Positions 8,255 through 17,011 are shown, counted from the first letter of the stretch. The stretch: DNA of 64,000 nt from Streptomyces griseorubiginosus (GCF_001514195.1 NZ_KQ948734.1:774462-838461); one strand, 5' to 3'. Numbers and translations are program-made. Notes: a model not told the origin generated them from the sequence alone.

Positions 8255-9373
8255 CTAGAGCCAGCCGTTGCGCTTGAGGGTGCGGTGGATGCCCAGGCAG
8301 ATGACACCGGTGATCGCCATGATCACGGGGTAGCCGAACCGCCAGTGCGTCTCCGGCATGTAGTCGAAGTTCATGCCGTAGACCCCGCACACCATCGTCG
8401 GTACGGCGACGATCGCGGCCCAGGACGTGATCTTCCGCATGTCCTCGTTCTGGGCGACGGACGCCTGCGCGAGGTTGGCCTGGAGGATCGAGTTGAGGAG
8501 CTCGTCGAAGCCGAGGACCTGCTCCTGGACCCGGACGAGGTGGTCGGCGACATCGCGGAAGTACTTCTGGATGTCGGGGTCCACGAGCCGCATCGGCCGC
8601 TCGCTGAGCAGCTGCATGGGCCGCAGCAGCGGGGCCACGGCCCGCTTGAACTCCAGCACCTCGCGCTTGAGCTGGTAGATCCGCGCCGAGTCGACACCGC
8701 GCGACACCTTGCCGCCGCGACCCGGGGTGAACACCTCGGTCTCCACCTCGTCGATGTCGTCCTGCACCGCGTCGGCGACCGCCACATAGCCGTCGACGAC
8801 GTGGTCGGCGATGGAGTGCAGCACCGCCGAGGGGCCCTTGGCGAGCAGCTCCGGGTCGTCCTGGAGGCGGTGGCGCAGCGCCCTGAGGGAGCCCTGGCCG
8901 CCGTGCCGGACGGTGATGAAGAAGTCCCGGCCGGTGAAGCACATGACCTCGCCGGTCTCGACGATCTCGCTGTTGGCGGTGAGTTCGTCGTGCTCGACGT
9001 AGTGGATGGTCTTGAACACGGTGAACAGGGAGTCGTCGTAGCGCTCCAGCTTGGGCCGCTGGTGGGCCTGTACGGCGTCCTCGACGGCGAGCGGGTGGAG
9101 CCCGAACTCGCTTGCGATGCCGGAGAATTCGGCCTCGCTCGGCTCGTGCAGCCCGATCCACACGAACCCGCCGTCCCGGCGCACCTGGCGCATCGCCTCG
9201 TGCGGGCTCAGCTGGCAGTCGGTCTCCACACGTCGGCCGTCGCGGTAGACCGCGCAGTCGACGACGGCGGAGGGAGTCGAGGGGTCGCGCGTCGCGTCGT
9301 ACGCGCCGTTGTCCTTGCGCAGCGAGGGACGCGACGGGCGCACGGCGGCACGCAGGTCACGGATCATCGACAT
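8255..9373 (-). CDS. corA: CorA-family magnesium/cobalt channel
   Basis: This is a 372-residue inner-membrane divalent-cation channel. A long cytoplasmic alpha/beta plus helical domain (WIGLHEPSEAEF, HPLAVEDAVQ, RPKLERYDDSLF) is followed by two C-terminal membrane helices. The selectivity signature YGMNF (GMN at about 333-335) closes the first helix. A charged insert (SRGVDSARIYQLKREVLEF) is typical of this family. ATG at 9373 follows a clear AAGGAG. A further small gene (7732-8244) follows on the same strand. Together with the MgtE-N/CBS protein nearby this gives a local theme of magnesium handling. Confidence 0.95.
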   Translation of the reverse strand: MSMIRDLRAAVRPSRPSLRKDNGAYDATRDPSTPSAVVDCAVYRDGRRVETDCQLSPHEAMRQVRRDGGFVWIGLHEPSEAEFSGIASEFGLHPLAVEDAVQAHQRPKLERYDDSLFTVFKTIHYVEHDELTANSEIVETGEVMCFTGRDFFITVRHGGQGSLRALRHRLQDDPELLAKGPSAVLHSIADHVVDGYVAVADAVQDDIDEVETEVFTPGRGGKVSRGVDSARIYQLKREVLEFKRAVAPLLRPMQLLSERPMRLVDPDIQKYFRDVADHLVRVQEQVLGFDELLNSILQANLAQASVAQNEDMRKITSWAAIVAVPTMVCGVYGMNFDYMPETHWRFGYPVIMAITGVICLGIHRTLKRNGWL

Positions 9374-9890
9374 GGCAGGCTCCTTCGTGACGGGCAACAA
9401 AGGGCCCCGGCGACGGGTGGAACTACCCGGAATGAGGACGTCCTGCAAGGGGTCCCCGCCCTTGAGGCAGGGAAGGGTGTTTGGCACGTCCACAAAGCGG
9501 GGAGCACCGCACCATCGCGGTGGCGGACTTCGTTACTGACTCAGCTACTGCTGGCGATCAGAGTGATCAAAGTGATCAGGCAAAACGAACGAAGTGCTCT
9601 TCCGCACGAAGACGCGAACGTGAGAGGCGGCGGTTGCCGAACGTCACAGGGCTGCATCAGCGGCCGGAAGAACGAGTGGTACTACCAGGTCGACTTCGAT
9701 CCATGACAGCCCCACCTCCTCCGGCCGGTCCCTCGTAAGGGACGATCATTCCCGTTAGGGAGTCTCACAGGCGTCGGGACTCGATGCGCGACGCTTCTGC
9801 GTGCTGCCCCGACGACCGGGCCAGACTAGCAGCAGCCCGAAGTGTCAAGGCGCTGCTTTGCCCGGTACTGACGAGTTCTATGCTCGCCGC
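9374..9890. other. Divergent intergenic region corA / SUFU-like gene
   Basis: This 517-base region has no credible ORF. It holds two small hairpins in tandem (9728-9743 and 9749-9760), a short hairpin near 9447-9465 in the corA leader, and three directly repeated GATCA(G/A)AGT-type units at 9556-9580 that could be an operator. I see no recognisable Mg-box or other riboswitch, but I cannot exclude one by eye. Confidence 0.5.
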
Positions 9891-10475
9891 ATGGCAGATG
9901 TTCTTCCTCTGGTCGAGGCCCGGTTGCGCGGCGCGCTGGGCGAGCCGGACGCGCGCGCGGCGGTCACCTTCCTCGGTACGGACCGCATCGAGGTGCTCCG
10001 CTTCACCGACGGGGACGTCGTCCGCTACGCCACCCTCGGCATGTCGGCGCAGCCGATGAGCGACCCCACCGCGATGCTCGCCGACCCGGTCAAGGGCCCG
10101 CGCGCCGAACTGGTCCTCTCCGTGCGGGCAGGGCTCGCCGAGACCGACAAGGTGCTCCGCCCGCTCGCCGTGCTCGCCGCGTCCCCGCAGGTCGAGGGCG
10201 TGGTCGTGGCCCCGGGCGCCTCGCTCGACGTGGGTGAACCGCTGTGGCCCGGCGCCCCGTTCACCTCGGTCCTGGTCGCCGAGCCGGGCGGTCTGGTCGA
10301 GGACCTGGAGCTCGACGAGCCCCTCGACCCGGTGCACTTCCTGCCGCTGCTCCCGATGACCCCCAACGAGGCCGCCTGGAAGCGCGTCCACGGTGCCCAG
10401 GCCCTCCAGGAGCGCTGGCTGACGCACGGGACGGACCTCCGGGATCCGTCCCGGAGGTCCGTCCCGCTGGACTGA
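9891..10475 (+). CDS. Suppressor-of-fused (SUFU) domain protein
   Basis: This is a 194-residue cytoplasmic protein matching bacterial SUFU-domain proteins: TFLGTDRIEVLRF near the start, a central RAELVLSVRAG strand, and a C-terminal LLPMTPNEAAWKRVHGAQALQERW signature. Bacterial SUFU proteins are widespread in actinobacteria and often serve as immunity-like or unknown-function proteins; no specific partner is visible here. ATG at 9891 was chosen because it begins the conserved domain; the frame is open further upstream without a better ribosome-binding site. A terminator hairpin is built into the last codons of the gene. Confidence 0.85.
   Translation: MADVLPLVEARLRGALGEPDARAAVTFLGTDRIEVLRFTDGDVVRYATLGMSAQPMSDPTAMLADPVKGPRAELVLSVRAGLAETDKVLRPLAVLAASPQVEGVVVAPGASLDVGEPLWPGAPFTSVLVAEPGGLVEDLELDEPLDPVHFLPLLPMTPNEAAWKRVHGAQALQERWLTHGTDLRDPSRRSVPLD
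10427..10466 (+). terminator. Hairpin terminator inside the 3' end of the SUFU gene
   Basis: A perfect 18-bp inverted repeat (10427-10444 with 10449-10466, 4-nt loop TCCG) lies wholly in coding sequence and ends 9 bases before the last base of the stop codon. It separates the gene from the convergent MFS gene. Confidence 0.75.
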
Positions 10476-10516
10476 GCCCCGCGTGAGCAAGCTCACCAAG
10501 TACTGGCCGGAAGCGG

Positions 10517-11740
10517 TCAGTTGGCGAACACGGTGACGCTGTCCTCGACGGCGTGCCGGGGTGTGAGTTCCTCGGCGTCGTGGGTGAGCGCCTTCCGCCG
10601 TACGACGACCACGAGCGCACCCAGTACCGCGGTCACCGCCGCCACCACGAACGGGATGCGGATGTCGGTCCACTCCTCGATCTTCGGCGCGAAGTAGGGC
10701 GCCGCCGCGGCCGCGAACCAGCGCACGAAGTTGTAGCCGGCGCTCGCCACGGGGCGCGGCGCGTCCGACACGCCGAGCGCCAGCTCCGTGTAGACGGTGT
10801 TGTTCACGCCGATGAAGGCGCCGGACAGGATCGTGCAGACGATGGCCGCGGTGTGGTTGCCGTAGCCGAGGACGAGCACGTCGGCCGCGAGCAGGACCAG
10901 TGAGCCGCCGAGCACCTTCAGCGAGCCGAACCGCTCCTGGAGGCGCGGCGCGGCGAACACCGAGAACACGGCGAGCAGCACACCCCAGGCGAAGAACACG
11001 GCACCCGACTTGTACGGGGTCATGTCCAGCACGAACGGGGTGAAGGCCAGCACGGTGAAGAACGTGTAGTTGTAGAAGAAGGACGAGACGGCCGCCGAGG
11101 CGAGACCGCCGTGGCCGAGCGCCTTGAGCGGGTCGAGCAGGGACGTCTTGCGGGCCGGCTTCGGCTGCTCCTTCAGGAACACGGTGATGCACAGGAAGCC
11201 GATCGCCATCAGGAAGGCCGTGCCGAAGAACGGGTAGCGCCAGCTGGCGTCACCGAGCAGGGCGCCGAGCAGCGGGCCGCACGCCATGCCGAGGCCGAGG
11301 GCGGACTCGTACAGCAGGATCGCCGCCGCGCTCCCGCCGGCCGCCGCGCCGACGATGACGGCGAGGGCGGTCGAGACGAACAGGGCGTTGCCCAGGCCCC
11401 AGCCGGCCCGGAAGCCGACCAGTTCACCGACCGAGCCCGAGGTGCCGGCGAGTCCGGCGAAGACCACGACGAGGGCGAGGCCGAGCAGCAGGGTCTTCCT
11501 GCCGCCGATGCGGCTGGAGACGAAGCCGGTGACCAGCATGGCGATCGCGGTGATCAGGAAGTACGAGGTGAACAGGAGGGAGACCTGGCTCGCCGTGGCG
11601 TCCAGGCCCTTGGCGATCGACGGCAGGATCGGGTCCACGAGTCCGATGCCCATGAAGGCGACGACGGACGCACCTGCCGTCGCCCACACGGCCTTCGGCT
11701 GGCGCAGGATGCCGCCGGCTCCCGCATCGAAGGGGTCCAT
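10517..11740 (-). CDS. MFS transporter (DHA1-type drug/metabolite exporter)
   Basis: This is a 407-residue polytopic membrane protein with about 12 helices. The family signature after helix 2 reads GFVSSRIGGRKTLLLG, and helix 4/5 has GNALFVSTALAVIVGAA. The N-terminal GLVDPILPSIAKGLDA motif is typical of DHA1 multidrug exporters. It should exchange protons for a small molecule. A GGAGG lies 7-11 bases before the ATG. The AT-rich upstream segment at about 11783-11815 contains GTATATACACATAC-like near-palindromic sequence that could bind a MarR or TetR regulator. No regulator gene is adjacent. Substrate unknown. Confidence 0.92.
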   Translation of the reverse strand: MDPFDAGAGGILRQPKAVWATAGASVVAFMGIGLVDPILPSIAKGLDATASQVSLLFTSYFLITAIAMLVTGFVSSRIGGRKTLLLGLALVVVFAGLAGTSGSVGELVGFRAGWGLGNALFVSTALAVIVGAAAGGSAAAILLYESALGLGMACGPLLGALLGDASWRYPFFGTAFLMAIGFLCITVFLKEQPKPARKTSLLDPLKALGHGGLASAAVSSFFYNYTFFTVLAFTPFVLDMTPYKSGAVFFAWGVLLAVFSVFAAPRLQERFGSLKVLGGSLVLLAADVLVLGYGNHTAAIVCTILSGAFIGVNNTVYTELALGVSDAPRPVASAGYNFVRWFAAAAAPYFAPKIEEWTDIRIPFVVAAVTAVLGALVVVVRRKALTHDAEELTPRHAVEDSVTVFAN

Positions 11741-11923
11741 GGTCTTTCCTCCACTCTCGACGAGGCTTCACGGTGATGGTTGGTATATACACATACTAAG
11801 TTAGGGTGGCTAATAAATGCAAGCTACATCTAACTTCGGCCGGTGATGCCGGGGCGAACCGCTTCCGACCGGACGGGTGATCGTCCTTGACGTGGCGGGG
11901 CGAGGGTAGGACCGTGGGGCCCT

Positions 11924-12565
11924 ATGAGGGGCGAACCCAGTTGCCCGAAGTGTGGTGGCCGGGTCAGGGCTCCCGGACTCTTCGCCGATAGCTGGCAGTG
12001 CGATGTGCACGGGACCGTGCATCCGCTGCAGCCCGTGATCCCGCCCAGCGTCGAGGCCCTCGGTGTCGTGGTGCATCGCACGCAGGTGCCGGTGTGGATG
12101 CCCTGGCCGCTGCCGGTCGGCTGGCTGTTCACGGGCGTGGCCTGCGCGGGTGACGACCGCAGCGGCGGCCGTGCCACGGCGGTGGCCTGCACGGGCCCCG
12201 GCCCGCTCGGGGGTGTCGGCGAGCTGATCCTCGTCGCCGAGGAGCTCGGGGTCGGGCTCGGGGCGCGGTACGCGGGGATCGACGGGCCGGACCCGGGGCC
12301 GTACATGAGCGTGGAGAAACCGGCGCAGGCGAAGGTGCTGGCCGCGGGACGGCCGACTCCGCTGTGGCATGTGGCGGGGGTGCCGGACGACCGGGCGGTC
12401 TTCGCCGGGGAGGCGCTCGGCCTGTGGTTGTGGGCGGTCGTCTGGCCCGAGCAGTCAGGGCTCCTGATGTACGACGAACTGGTGCTGACGGATCTGCGGG
12501 ACGCCGGGGCGGAGCTGGAACTGGTGCCGTGCGGCGCGCTGTCGCCGCGCTTGCTGAAGCCGTGA
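11924..12565 (+). CDS. DUF6758-family protein with N-terminal zinc ribbon half-site
   Basis: This is a 213-residue cytoplasmic protein. It begins with a CPKCGG knuckle and has another Cys in WQCDVHG, suggesting a small metal site at residues 7-26. The rest is a conserved Streptomyces domain with WMPWPLPVGWLFTGVACAGDD, GPYMSVEKPAQAKVLA and ALGLWLWAVVWPEQSG. I recognise the overall pattern as DUF6758, which has no known biochemical function. It is transcribed divergently from the MFS gene with 183 bases between. The stop codon runs directly into a degenerate tandem-repeat array. Confidence 0.85.
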   Translation: MRGEPSCPKCGGRVRAPGLFADSWQCDVHGTVHPLQPVIPPSVEALGVVVHRTQVPVWMPWPLPVGWLFTGVACAGDDRSGGRATAVACTGPGPLGGVGELILVAEELGVGLGARYAGIDGPDPGPYMSVEKPAQAKVLAAGRPTPLWHVAGVPDDRAVFAGEALGLWLWAVVWPEQSGLLMYDELVLTDLRDAGAELELVPCGALSPRLLKP

Positions 12566-12744
12566 CTGTCTTGCCGAGACCCGGCTGTCGTGCTGAAGCC
12601 GTGGCTGTCTTACCGAGACCCAGCCGTCCTGGGCTGAGGTCCTGACGTCTTGCTGAAGCCCGGCTGTCTTCCTGAGGCCCGGCTGTCCTGCTGGGGCCCT
12701 GATGTCTTGCTGGAGCCCGGACTGTCCTGCTGGCCCCGACTGTA
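12566..12744. repeat. Degenerate 18-20-bp tandem repeats
   Basis: About nine imperfect copies of a CTGTCTTGCTGAAGCCCGG-like unit run head-to-tail from the stop codon of the DUF6758 gene. The last codons of that gene already match the unit (TTGCTGAAGCCGTGA), suggesting that the array grew from the gene end. No function is visible. Confidence 0.8.
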
Positions 12745-12838
12745 GGGGGCGCACCCCGCCTGCGGATGTGACAGCGGACCTGGAAAATCCGGTTATCCTT
12801 GAGCGTCCCTCCCCGTCCCGTCATCGCCTGGAGTCCGC

Positions 12839-13696
12839 GTGCGCATCGATCTGCACACCCACTCCACCGCCTCCGACGGTACGGACACCCCCGCCGAGCT
12901 GGTGCGCAACGCCGCCGCTGCCGGGCTGGACGTCGTCGCGCTCACCGATCACGACACGACCCGTGGACACCGCGAGGCGCTTGCCGCCCTGCCCGCCGGG
13001 CTGACCCTCGTCACCGGCGCCGAGCTGTCCTGCCGGATCGACGGGGTGTCCATGCACATGCTGGCCTACCTCTTCGACCCCGAGGAGCCCGCGCTGCTCG
13101 CCGAGCGCGAACTGGTGCGGGACGACCGGGTGCCGCGGGCGCGGGCCATCGTCGCGCGGCTCCAGGAGATCGGGGTACCGGTCACCTGGGAGCAGGTCGC
13201 ACGGATCGCCGGGGACGGGTCGGTCGGTCGGCCGCATGTTGCCACCGCGCTCGTCGAGCTCGGCGTAGTGGCGAGCGTGGACGAGGCCTTCACCCCGGAC
13301 TGGCTCGGCGACGGCGGCCGGGCCCACGTGGCCAAGCACGAGACCGACCCCTTCGAGGCGATCCGGCTGGTCAAGGCGGCCGGTGGTGTCACCGTGTTCG
13401 CCCACCCGGGCGCGAGCAAGCGCGGCCGCACCGTCCCGGAGTCCGCGATCGCCGAGATGGCCGCCGCCGGGCTCGACGGCATCGAGATCGACCACATGGA
13501 CCACGACGAGAAGACGCGCGTACGGCTGCGCGGGCTCGCCGCGGACCTGGGGCTGCTCGTCACCGGCTCCAGCGACTACCACGGCAGCCGCAAGACGGTC
13601 GCCCTCGGCGCGCACACGACGGACCCCGAGGTGTACGGGGAGATCACGCGGCGGGCGACGGGCGCGTTCCCGGTGCCGGGGACCGGCGGGGCCTGA
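12839..13696 (+). CDS. PHP-domain phosphoesterase
   Basis: This is a 285-residue cytoplasmic metal-dependent phosphoesterase of the PHP family, related to YciV/RNase AM-type 3',5'-nucleotide phosphatases. Metal-ligand motifs are in order: HTHSTASDG (His6, His8, Asp13), TDHDT at about 36-40, GAELSC at about 60, a central RPHVATALVE, FAHPGAS, and the closing GSSDYHG. This complete set argues that the enzyme is active. It probably degrades short RNA or nucleoside bisphosphates. The start is GTG at 12839, preceded by GGAG. The MarC-like gene follows 48 bases downstream on the same strand, so the two may share a transcript. Confidence 0.92.
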   Translation: MRIDLHTHSTASDGTDTPAELVRNAAAAGLDVVALTDHDTTRGHREALAALPAGLTLVTGAELSCRIDGVSMHMLAYLFDPEEPALLAERELVRDDRVPRARAIVARLQEIGVPVTWEQVARIAGDGSVGRPHVATALVELGVVASVDEAFTPDWLGDGGRAHVAKHETDPFEAIRLVKAAGGVTVFAHPGASKRGRTVPESAIAEMAAAGLDGIEIDHMDHDEKTRVRLRGLAADLGLLVTGSSDYHGSRKTVALGAHTTDPEVYGEITRRATGAFPVPGTGGA

Positions 13697-13744
13697 GGTC
13701 AGGCCCGGCTCCCCTGTTCATCTCTCTTCTTCTGCAAGGCTTTC

Positions 13745-14350
13745 ATGTTCGACGTCGCCGTCTTCGGCTCGCTCTTCCTGACCCTCTTCGTGATCATGGA
13801 TCCCCCCGGGATCACCCCGATCTTCCTCGCCCTGACCGCCGGCCGCCCCGGCAAGGTGCAGAAGCGGATGGCCTTCCAGGCCGTCTGCGTGGCGGGCGGT
13901 GTCATCGCCGTCTTCGGGCTCCTCGGCCACCAGATCCTCGACTACCTGCACGTCTCCGTGCCCGCGCTGATGATCGCGGGCGGGCTGCTGCTCCTGCTCA
14001 TCGCCCTGGACCTGCTGACCGGCAAGACCGACGAGCCTAAGCAGACCAAGGACGTGAACGTGGCGCTCGTACCGCTGGGCATGCCGCTGCTGGCCGGCCC
14101 GGGCGCGATCGTCTCCGTGATCCTCGCCGTGCAGAAGGCCGACAGTGTGGCCACGCAGGTCTCGGTGTGGGTGGCCATCCTCGCCATCCATGTCGTGCTG
14201 TGGCTGGTCATGCGGTACTCGCTGCTGATCATCCGGGTCATCAAGGACGGCGGGGTGGTGCTGGTGACACGGCTCGCGGGCATGATGCTCTCCGCGATCG
14301 CCGTCCAGCAGATCATCAACGGGATCACGCAGGTCGTGCACGCGAGCTGA
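13745..14350 (+). CDS. MarC-family (UPF0056) membrane protein
   Basis: This is a 201-residue membrane protein with six predicted helices. The family pattern is visible: FLTLFVIMDPPGITPIFLAL at the N-terminus, GLLLLLIALDLL, a cytosolic loop, then PLGMPLLAGPGAIVSVIL and a C-terminal MMLSAIAVQQIINGI. MarC proteins were once linked to multiple antibiotic resistance, but their function is unresolved. It follows the PHP gene closely and is closed by the hairpin at 14371-14399. Confidence 0.93.
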   Translation: MFDVAVFGSLFLTLFVIMDPPGITPIFLALTAGRPGKVQKRMAFQAVCVAGGVIAVFGLLGHQILDYLHVSVPALMIAGGLLLLLIALDLLTGKTDEPKQTKDVNVALVPLGMPLLAGPGAIVSVILAVQKADSVATQVSVWVAILAIHVVLWLVMRYSLLIIRVIKDGGVVLVTRLAGMMLSAIAVQQIINGITQVVHAS

Positions 14351-14370
14351 CTCCGGTCCGGGAAGCCGAA

Positions 14371-14399
14371 AGGGCCCCGGTCGAAGAGACCGGGGCCCT
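14371..14399 (+). terminator. Terminator after the MarC-family gene
   Basis: Perfect 12-bp inverted repeat (14371-14382 with 14388-14399) with a GAAGA loop, 21 bases after the stop codon. It sits between convergent genes. Confidence 0.8.
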
Positions 14400-14495
14400 G
14401 AAGCTTGTGCGGGGAGCCGCGTCCGAAGCGTGTGTGTTGATCGCGTCCGGGTCGTCCGAGTCGTCCGAGCCGTCTGCGGTGAGTATCAGTGAGTG

Positions 14496-14648
14496 TTACG
14501 AGGCCGTGGTGTCGGCCGGACGGATCCACAACCGCTGCCCGATGGCGGCGGCCTGCTGAACGATCCGGTTGACGGAGGCGGCGTCCACGACGGTACTGTC
14601 CACGGGCGTGCCGTCGACGTCGTCGAGTCGCATGATTTCGAAGCGCAC
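14496..14648 (-). CDS. Small conserved protein, 50 residues
   Basis: This short cytoplasmic protein reads VRFEIMRLDDVDGTPVD at its start and ends with QRLWIRPADTTAS. GTG at 14648 is chosen because GGGAGA lies 6-7 bases upstream, which is better than the upstream ATGs of the longer frame. Composition and codon usage look genuinely coding. I recognise no family; similar 50-residue ORFs are my recollection of Streptomyces genomes, not a search result. It is transcribed divergently from the NYN-domain gene across an AT-richer 170-base gap. Confidence 0.65.
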   Translation of the reverse strand: MRFEIMRLDDVDGTPVDSTVVDAASVNRIVQQAAAIGQRLWIRPADTTAS

Positions 14649-14819
14649 AGGCTTCTCCCTTCGTCTGGTCATCCTCCTGCGGAGAATTGCTGCGTACATA
14701 GGTATTCAACGGGGTGCGTGTTACAAACATTCCCTACGCTAAAGAAATTTTTCGAACGACTAACTACTGACCGGTAAGCGAGCCTTCGGGAACTCATTGG
14801 GACCGGTTGTGTTCGCAGC

Positions 14820-15737
14820 GTGACCGCCGGGACAATGGAGGCGATGAACGACGACCTCGCGCCCCTGAGCGCCCGCATCGACCGCACCAACGAGCTGCTC
14901 CAGCGCATGCTCGCCGAGGTGGCGAAGACGCCCTCGACCCATGCGATCTTCGTCGACGCGGGATACCTCTACGCGGCCGCGGGACGACTCGTCGCCGGCA
15001 CCGAGGACCGCCGCGCCTTCGACCTCGACGCCGAGGGCCTGATCGAGGCCCTCATCGACCGGGCCCGCACCATCTTCGCGGACAGCAGACTGCTGAGGGT
15101 CTACTGGTACGACGGCGCGAGACGCCGTATCCACACCGCCGAGCAGCAGTCCATCGCCGAACTCCCGGACGTGAAGGTCCGGTTGGGCAACCTCAACGCC
15201 AACAACCAGCAGAAGGGCGTCGACTCGCTCATCCGCACCGACCTGGAGTCCCTGGCCCGCCACCGCGCCATCAGCGACGCGGCACTCCTCGGCGGCGACG
15301 AGGACCTGGTCTCCGCGGTCGAGGCCGCCCAGGGCTACGGCGCCCGCGTCCATCTGTGGGGCATCGAGGCACCCGAGGGCCGCAACCAGGCGGAGCCCCT
15401 GCTCTGGGAGGTCGACAGCCAGCGCACCCTCGACCTCGACTTCTTCAAGCCGTACGTCTCCCGGCGCACCGCCGCCGCCTACGAGTCGACGGCCGCCCGG
15501 CCCACCCGCGAGAACGTCCGTTTCGTGGGCGCGCAGATCGCCGCGAAGTGGCTGGCGGAGCGGGGCCGGGAGTCGCTCCAGGAACTCCTGCCCGGCCACC
15601 CCTACCTACCGGGCTCGGTGGACCAGGACCTGCTGGTGGAGGCGGAGGGCCTGCTCCAGTACTCGCTGCGCGGCCAGTCGGATCTGCGACGGGCGCTGCG
15701 GGACGGTTTCTGGGAGCACGTGCAGGCGCAGTACTGA
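14820..15737 (+). CDS. NYN-domain protein (PIN-like nuclease fold)
   Basis: This 305-residue protein carries an NYN/PIN-like domain in its first 200 residues. Acidic metal-binding motifs are IFVDAGYLY, then QQKGVDSLIRTDL, and LLGGDEDLVSAVEAA followed by GARVHLWGI. Such domains cleave RNA or bind it. A C-terminal helical part of about 100 residues (WLAERGRESLQELL, GQSDLRRALRDGFWEHV) is less clear. An N-terminal coiled segment (RIDRTNELLQRMLAEV) may mediate association. GTG 14820, ATG 14835 and ATG 14844 are all possible starts; the longest is given. It ends 4 bases from the convergent hydrolase gene. Confidence 0.88.
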   Translation: MTAGTMEAMNDDLAPLSARIDRTNELLQRMLAEVAKTPSTHAIFVDAGYLYAAAGRLVAGTEDRRAFDLDAEGLIEALIDRARTIFADSRLLRVYWYDGARRRIHTAEQQSIAELPDVKVRLGNLNANNQQKGVDSLIRTDLESLARHRAISDAALLGGDEDLVSAVEAAQGYGARVHLWGIEAPEGRNQAEPLLWEVDSQRTLDLDFFKPYVSRRTAAAYESTAARPTRENVRFVGAQIAAKWLAERGRESLQELLPGHPYLPGSVDQDLLVEAEGLLQYSLRGQSDLRRALRDGFWEHVQAQY

Positions 15738-15741
15738 CGCC

Positions 15742-16623
15742 TCAGTCGTCGTCGCCCGGGGCACGGCCGTCCCAGAAGTCGGCCAGGGCGCGGGCCGTGG
15801 GGAGCGGCTCGTCGGCGTTGGGGGAGTGGTCGGCGCCCGGGATCACCGTACGACGCGCCCGGAGCCGTACGGCCATGTCGTCCATGAGGGGGACGGGCCA
15901 CGTGTCGTCCTGGGAGCCGGACAGGACGTGGAACGGCAGCGGGACGGCGGCCAGTTCGGCGACCCGGTCCGGCTCCGTGCACAATTGGCGTCCCGCGACG
16001 AGGAGTTGGGCGGGCTTGTTGCCGAGCCAGCGGCGGCGGAGCTGTATGACGTCCCCGATGCCCTGTGCGGGGCCGCCGACCTCCTCCGGAGGGCCCATCG
16101 CCAGAATCGCGTCCCACACCTTGGCCATCGTCATCGTCCCGAGCGCGTCCCGCAGCAGCTTGACGCGCTGCTGCTGGGAGTCGGAGATCTGTGCCGGGCC
16201 CGAGGAGACGAGGGTGAAGGACAGGAAGGGGGAGTGGTCGAGGAGGACGGCCGCGCGGGAGACCTGGCCGCCCATGGAGTGTCCGACCAGGTGCACGGGT
16301 GTCCCCACGGCGGCGGCCTGGGCGAGCACGTCTCGCGCCAACTCGTCCTGCGCGTAAGCGGATTCGTCGGTCTCCGGGCCGTCCGACTCGAACTGCCCAC
16401 GCCCGTCCACGGCCACGACCCGGTACCCGCGTGCCGTCAACGGCCCGTGCAGCAGCGTGAAGTCCTCCTTGCTCCCGGTGAACCCCGGCACGAAGAGGGC
16501 GGTGCCCTTCCTGGCGACACCGGCGGGCACGTCCGACTCCACGACCGCGAAGTCACCGCGGGCGGTGTGCAGGGGGTAGGCGCGGGCGCCGGGGGGCAGG
16601 GCGAAGACGGCTCGGGTGCTCAC
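15742..16623 (-). CDS. Alpha/beta-hydrolase
   Basis: This 293-residue cytoplasmic alpha/beta-hydrolase has the nucleophile elbow GHSMGG (Ser116), an oxyanion-loop motif FVPGFTGSKEDF, an acid site around LSGSQDDTWPV and the catalytic His in GADHSPNADEP, so the triad looks intact. No lid domain beyond a short helical insert is visible. It could be an esterase, lipase or haloperoxidase-like enzyme; the substrate is not deducible. No signal peptide is present. The upstream region carries 44-bp tandem repeats, so transcription of this gene may be affected by them. Confidence 0.9.
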   Translation of the reverse strand: MSTRAVFALPPGARAYPLHTARGDFAVVESDVPAGVARKGTALFVPGFTGSKEDFTLLHGPLTARGYRVVAVDGRGQFESDGPETDESAYAQDELARDVLAQAAAVGTPVHLVGHSMGGQVSRAAVLLDHSPFLSFTLVSSGPAQISDSQQQRVKLLRDALGTMTMAKVWDAILAMGPPEEVGGPAQGIGDVIQLRRRWLGNKPAQLLVAGRQLCTEPDRVAELAAVPLPFHVLSGSQDDTWPVPLMDDMAVRLRARRTVIPGADHSPNADEPLPTARALADFWDGRAPGDDD

Positions 16624-16753
16624 GGGGTGAGGGTAGCGGGCGGGGTGGGCCGCAGTGGGTCTGCGGGTGCGCGGTCGGGTGCGGGTGCGTGGGGGCTGGT
16701 CGCGCCCACGCGGGGGAGCCGCACATCAACACAGCCCCGCGCCCCTGAGCGGT

Positions 16754-16973
16754 TGCGGTGGGAGTTGGTCACGCGGTGCCCGGCGCTCCTCGGTGGGTGC
16801 GGTGGGAGTTGATTACGCGGTGCCCGGCGTTCCTCGGTGGGTGTGGTGGGTGTTGGTCACGCGGTGCCCGGCGCTTCTCGGTGGGTGCGGTGGGAGTTGG
16901 TTACGCGGTGCCCGGCGTTCCTCGGTGGGTGTGGTGGGTGTTGGTCACGCGGTGCCCGGCGCTCCTGGGGGAA
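16754..16973. repeat. Five tandem 44-bp repeats
   Basis: Head-to-tail copies begin at 16754, 16798, 16842, 16886 and 16930. Copies 2 and 4 are nearly identical, as are copies 3 and 5, so the array expanded as an 88-bp dimer. The core reads CGCGGTGCCCGGCG with flanking GGTGGG. It lies between two minus-strand genes. Confidence 0.92.
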
Positions 16974-16978
16974 CGCCG

Positions 16979-17011
16979 ACGGCCCGGCCCCCGTGAGGTG
17001 GGCCGGGCCGT
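16979..17011 (-). terminator. Terminator of the DEAD-box helicase gene
   Basis: Perfect 12-bp GC-rich inverted repeat (16979-16990 with 17000-17011, 9-nt loop), 12 bases beyond the helicase stop codon on the minus strand. Confidence 0.75.

Noticed and set aside
16754..16973. Possible CRISPR array
   Set aside because: Units abut with no unique spacers and there are no cas genes.
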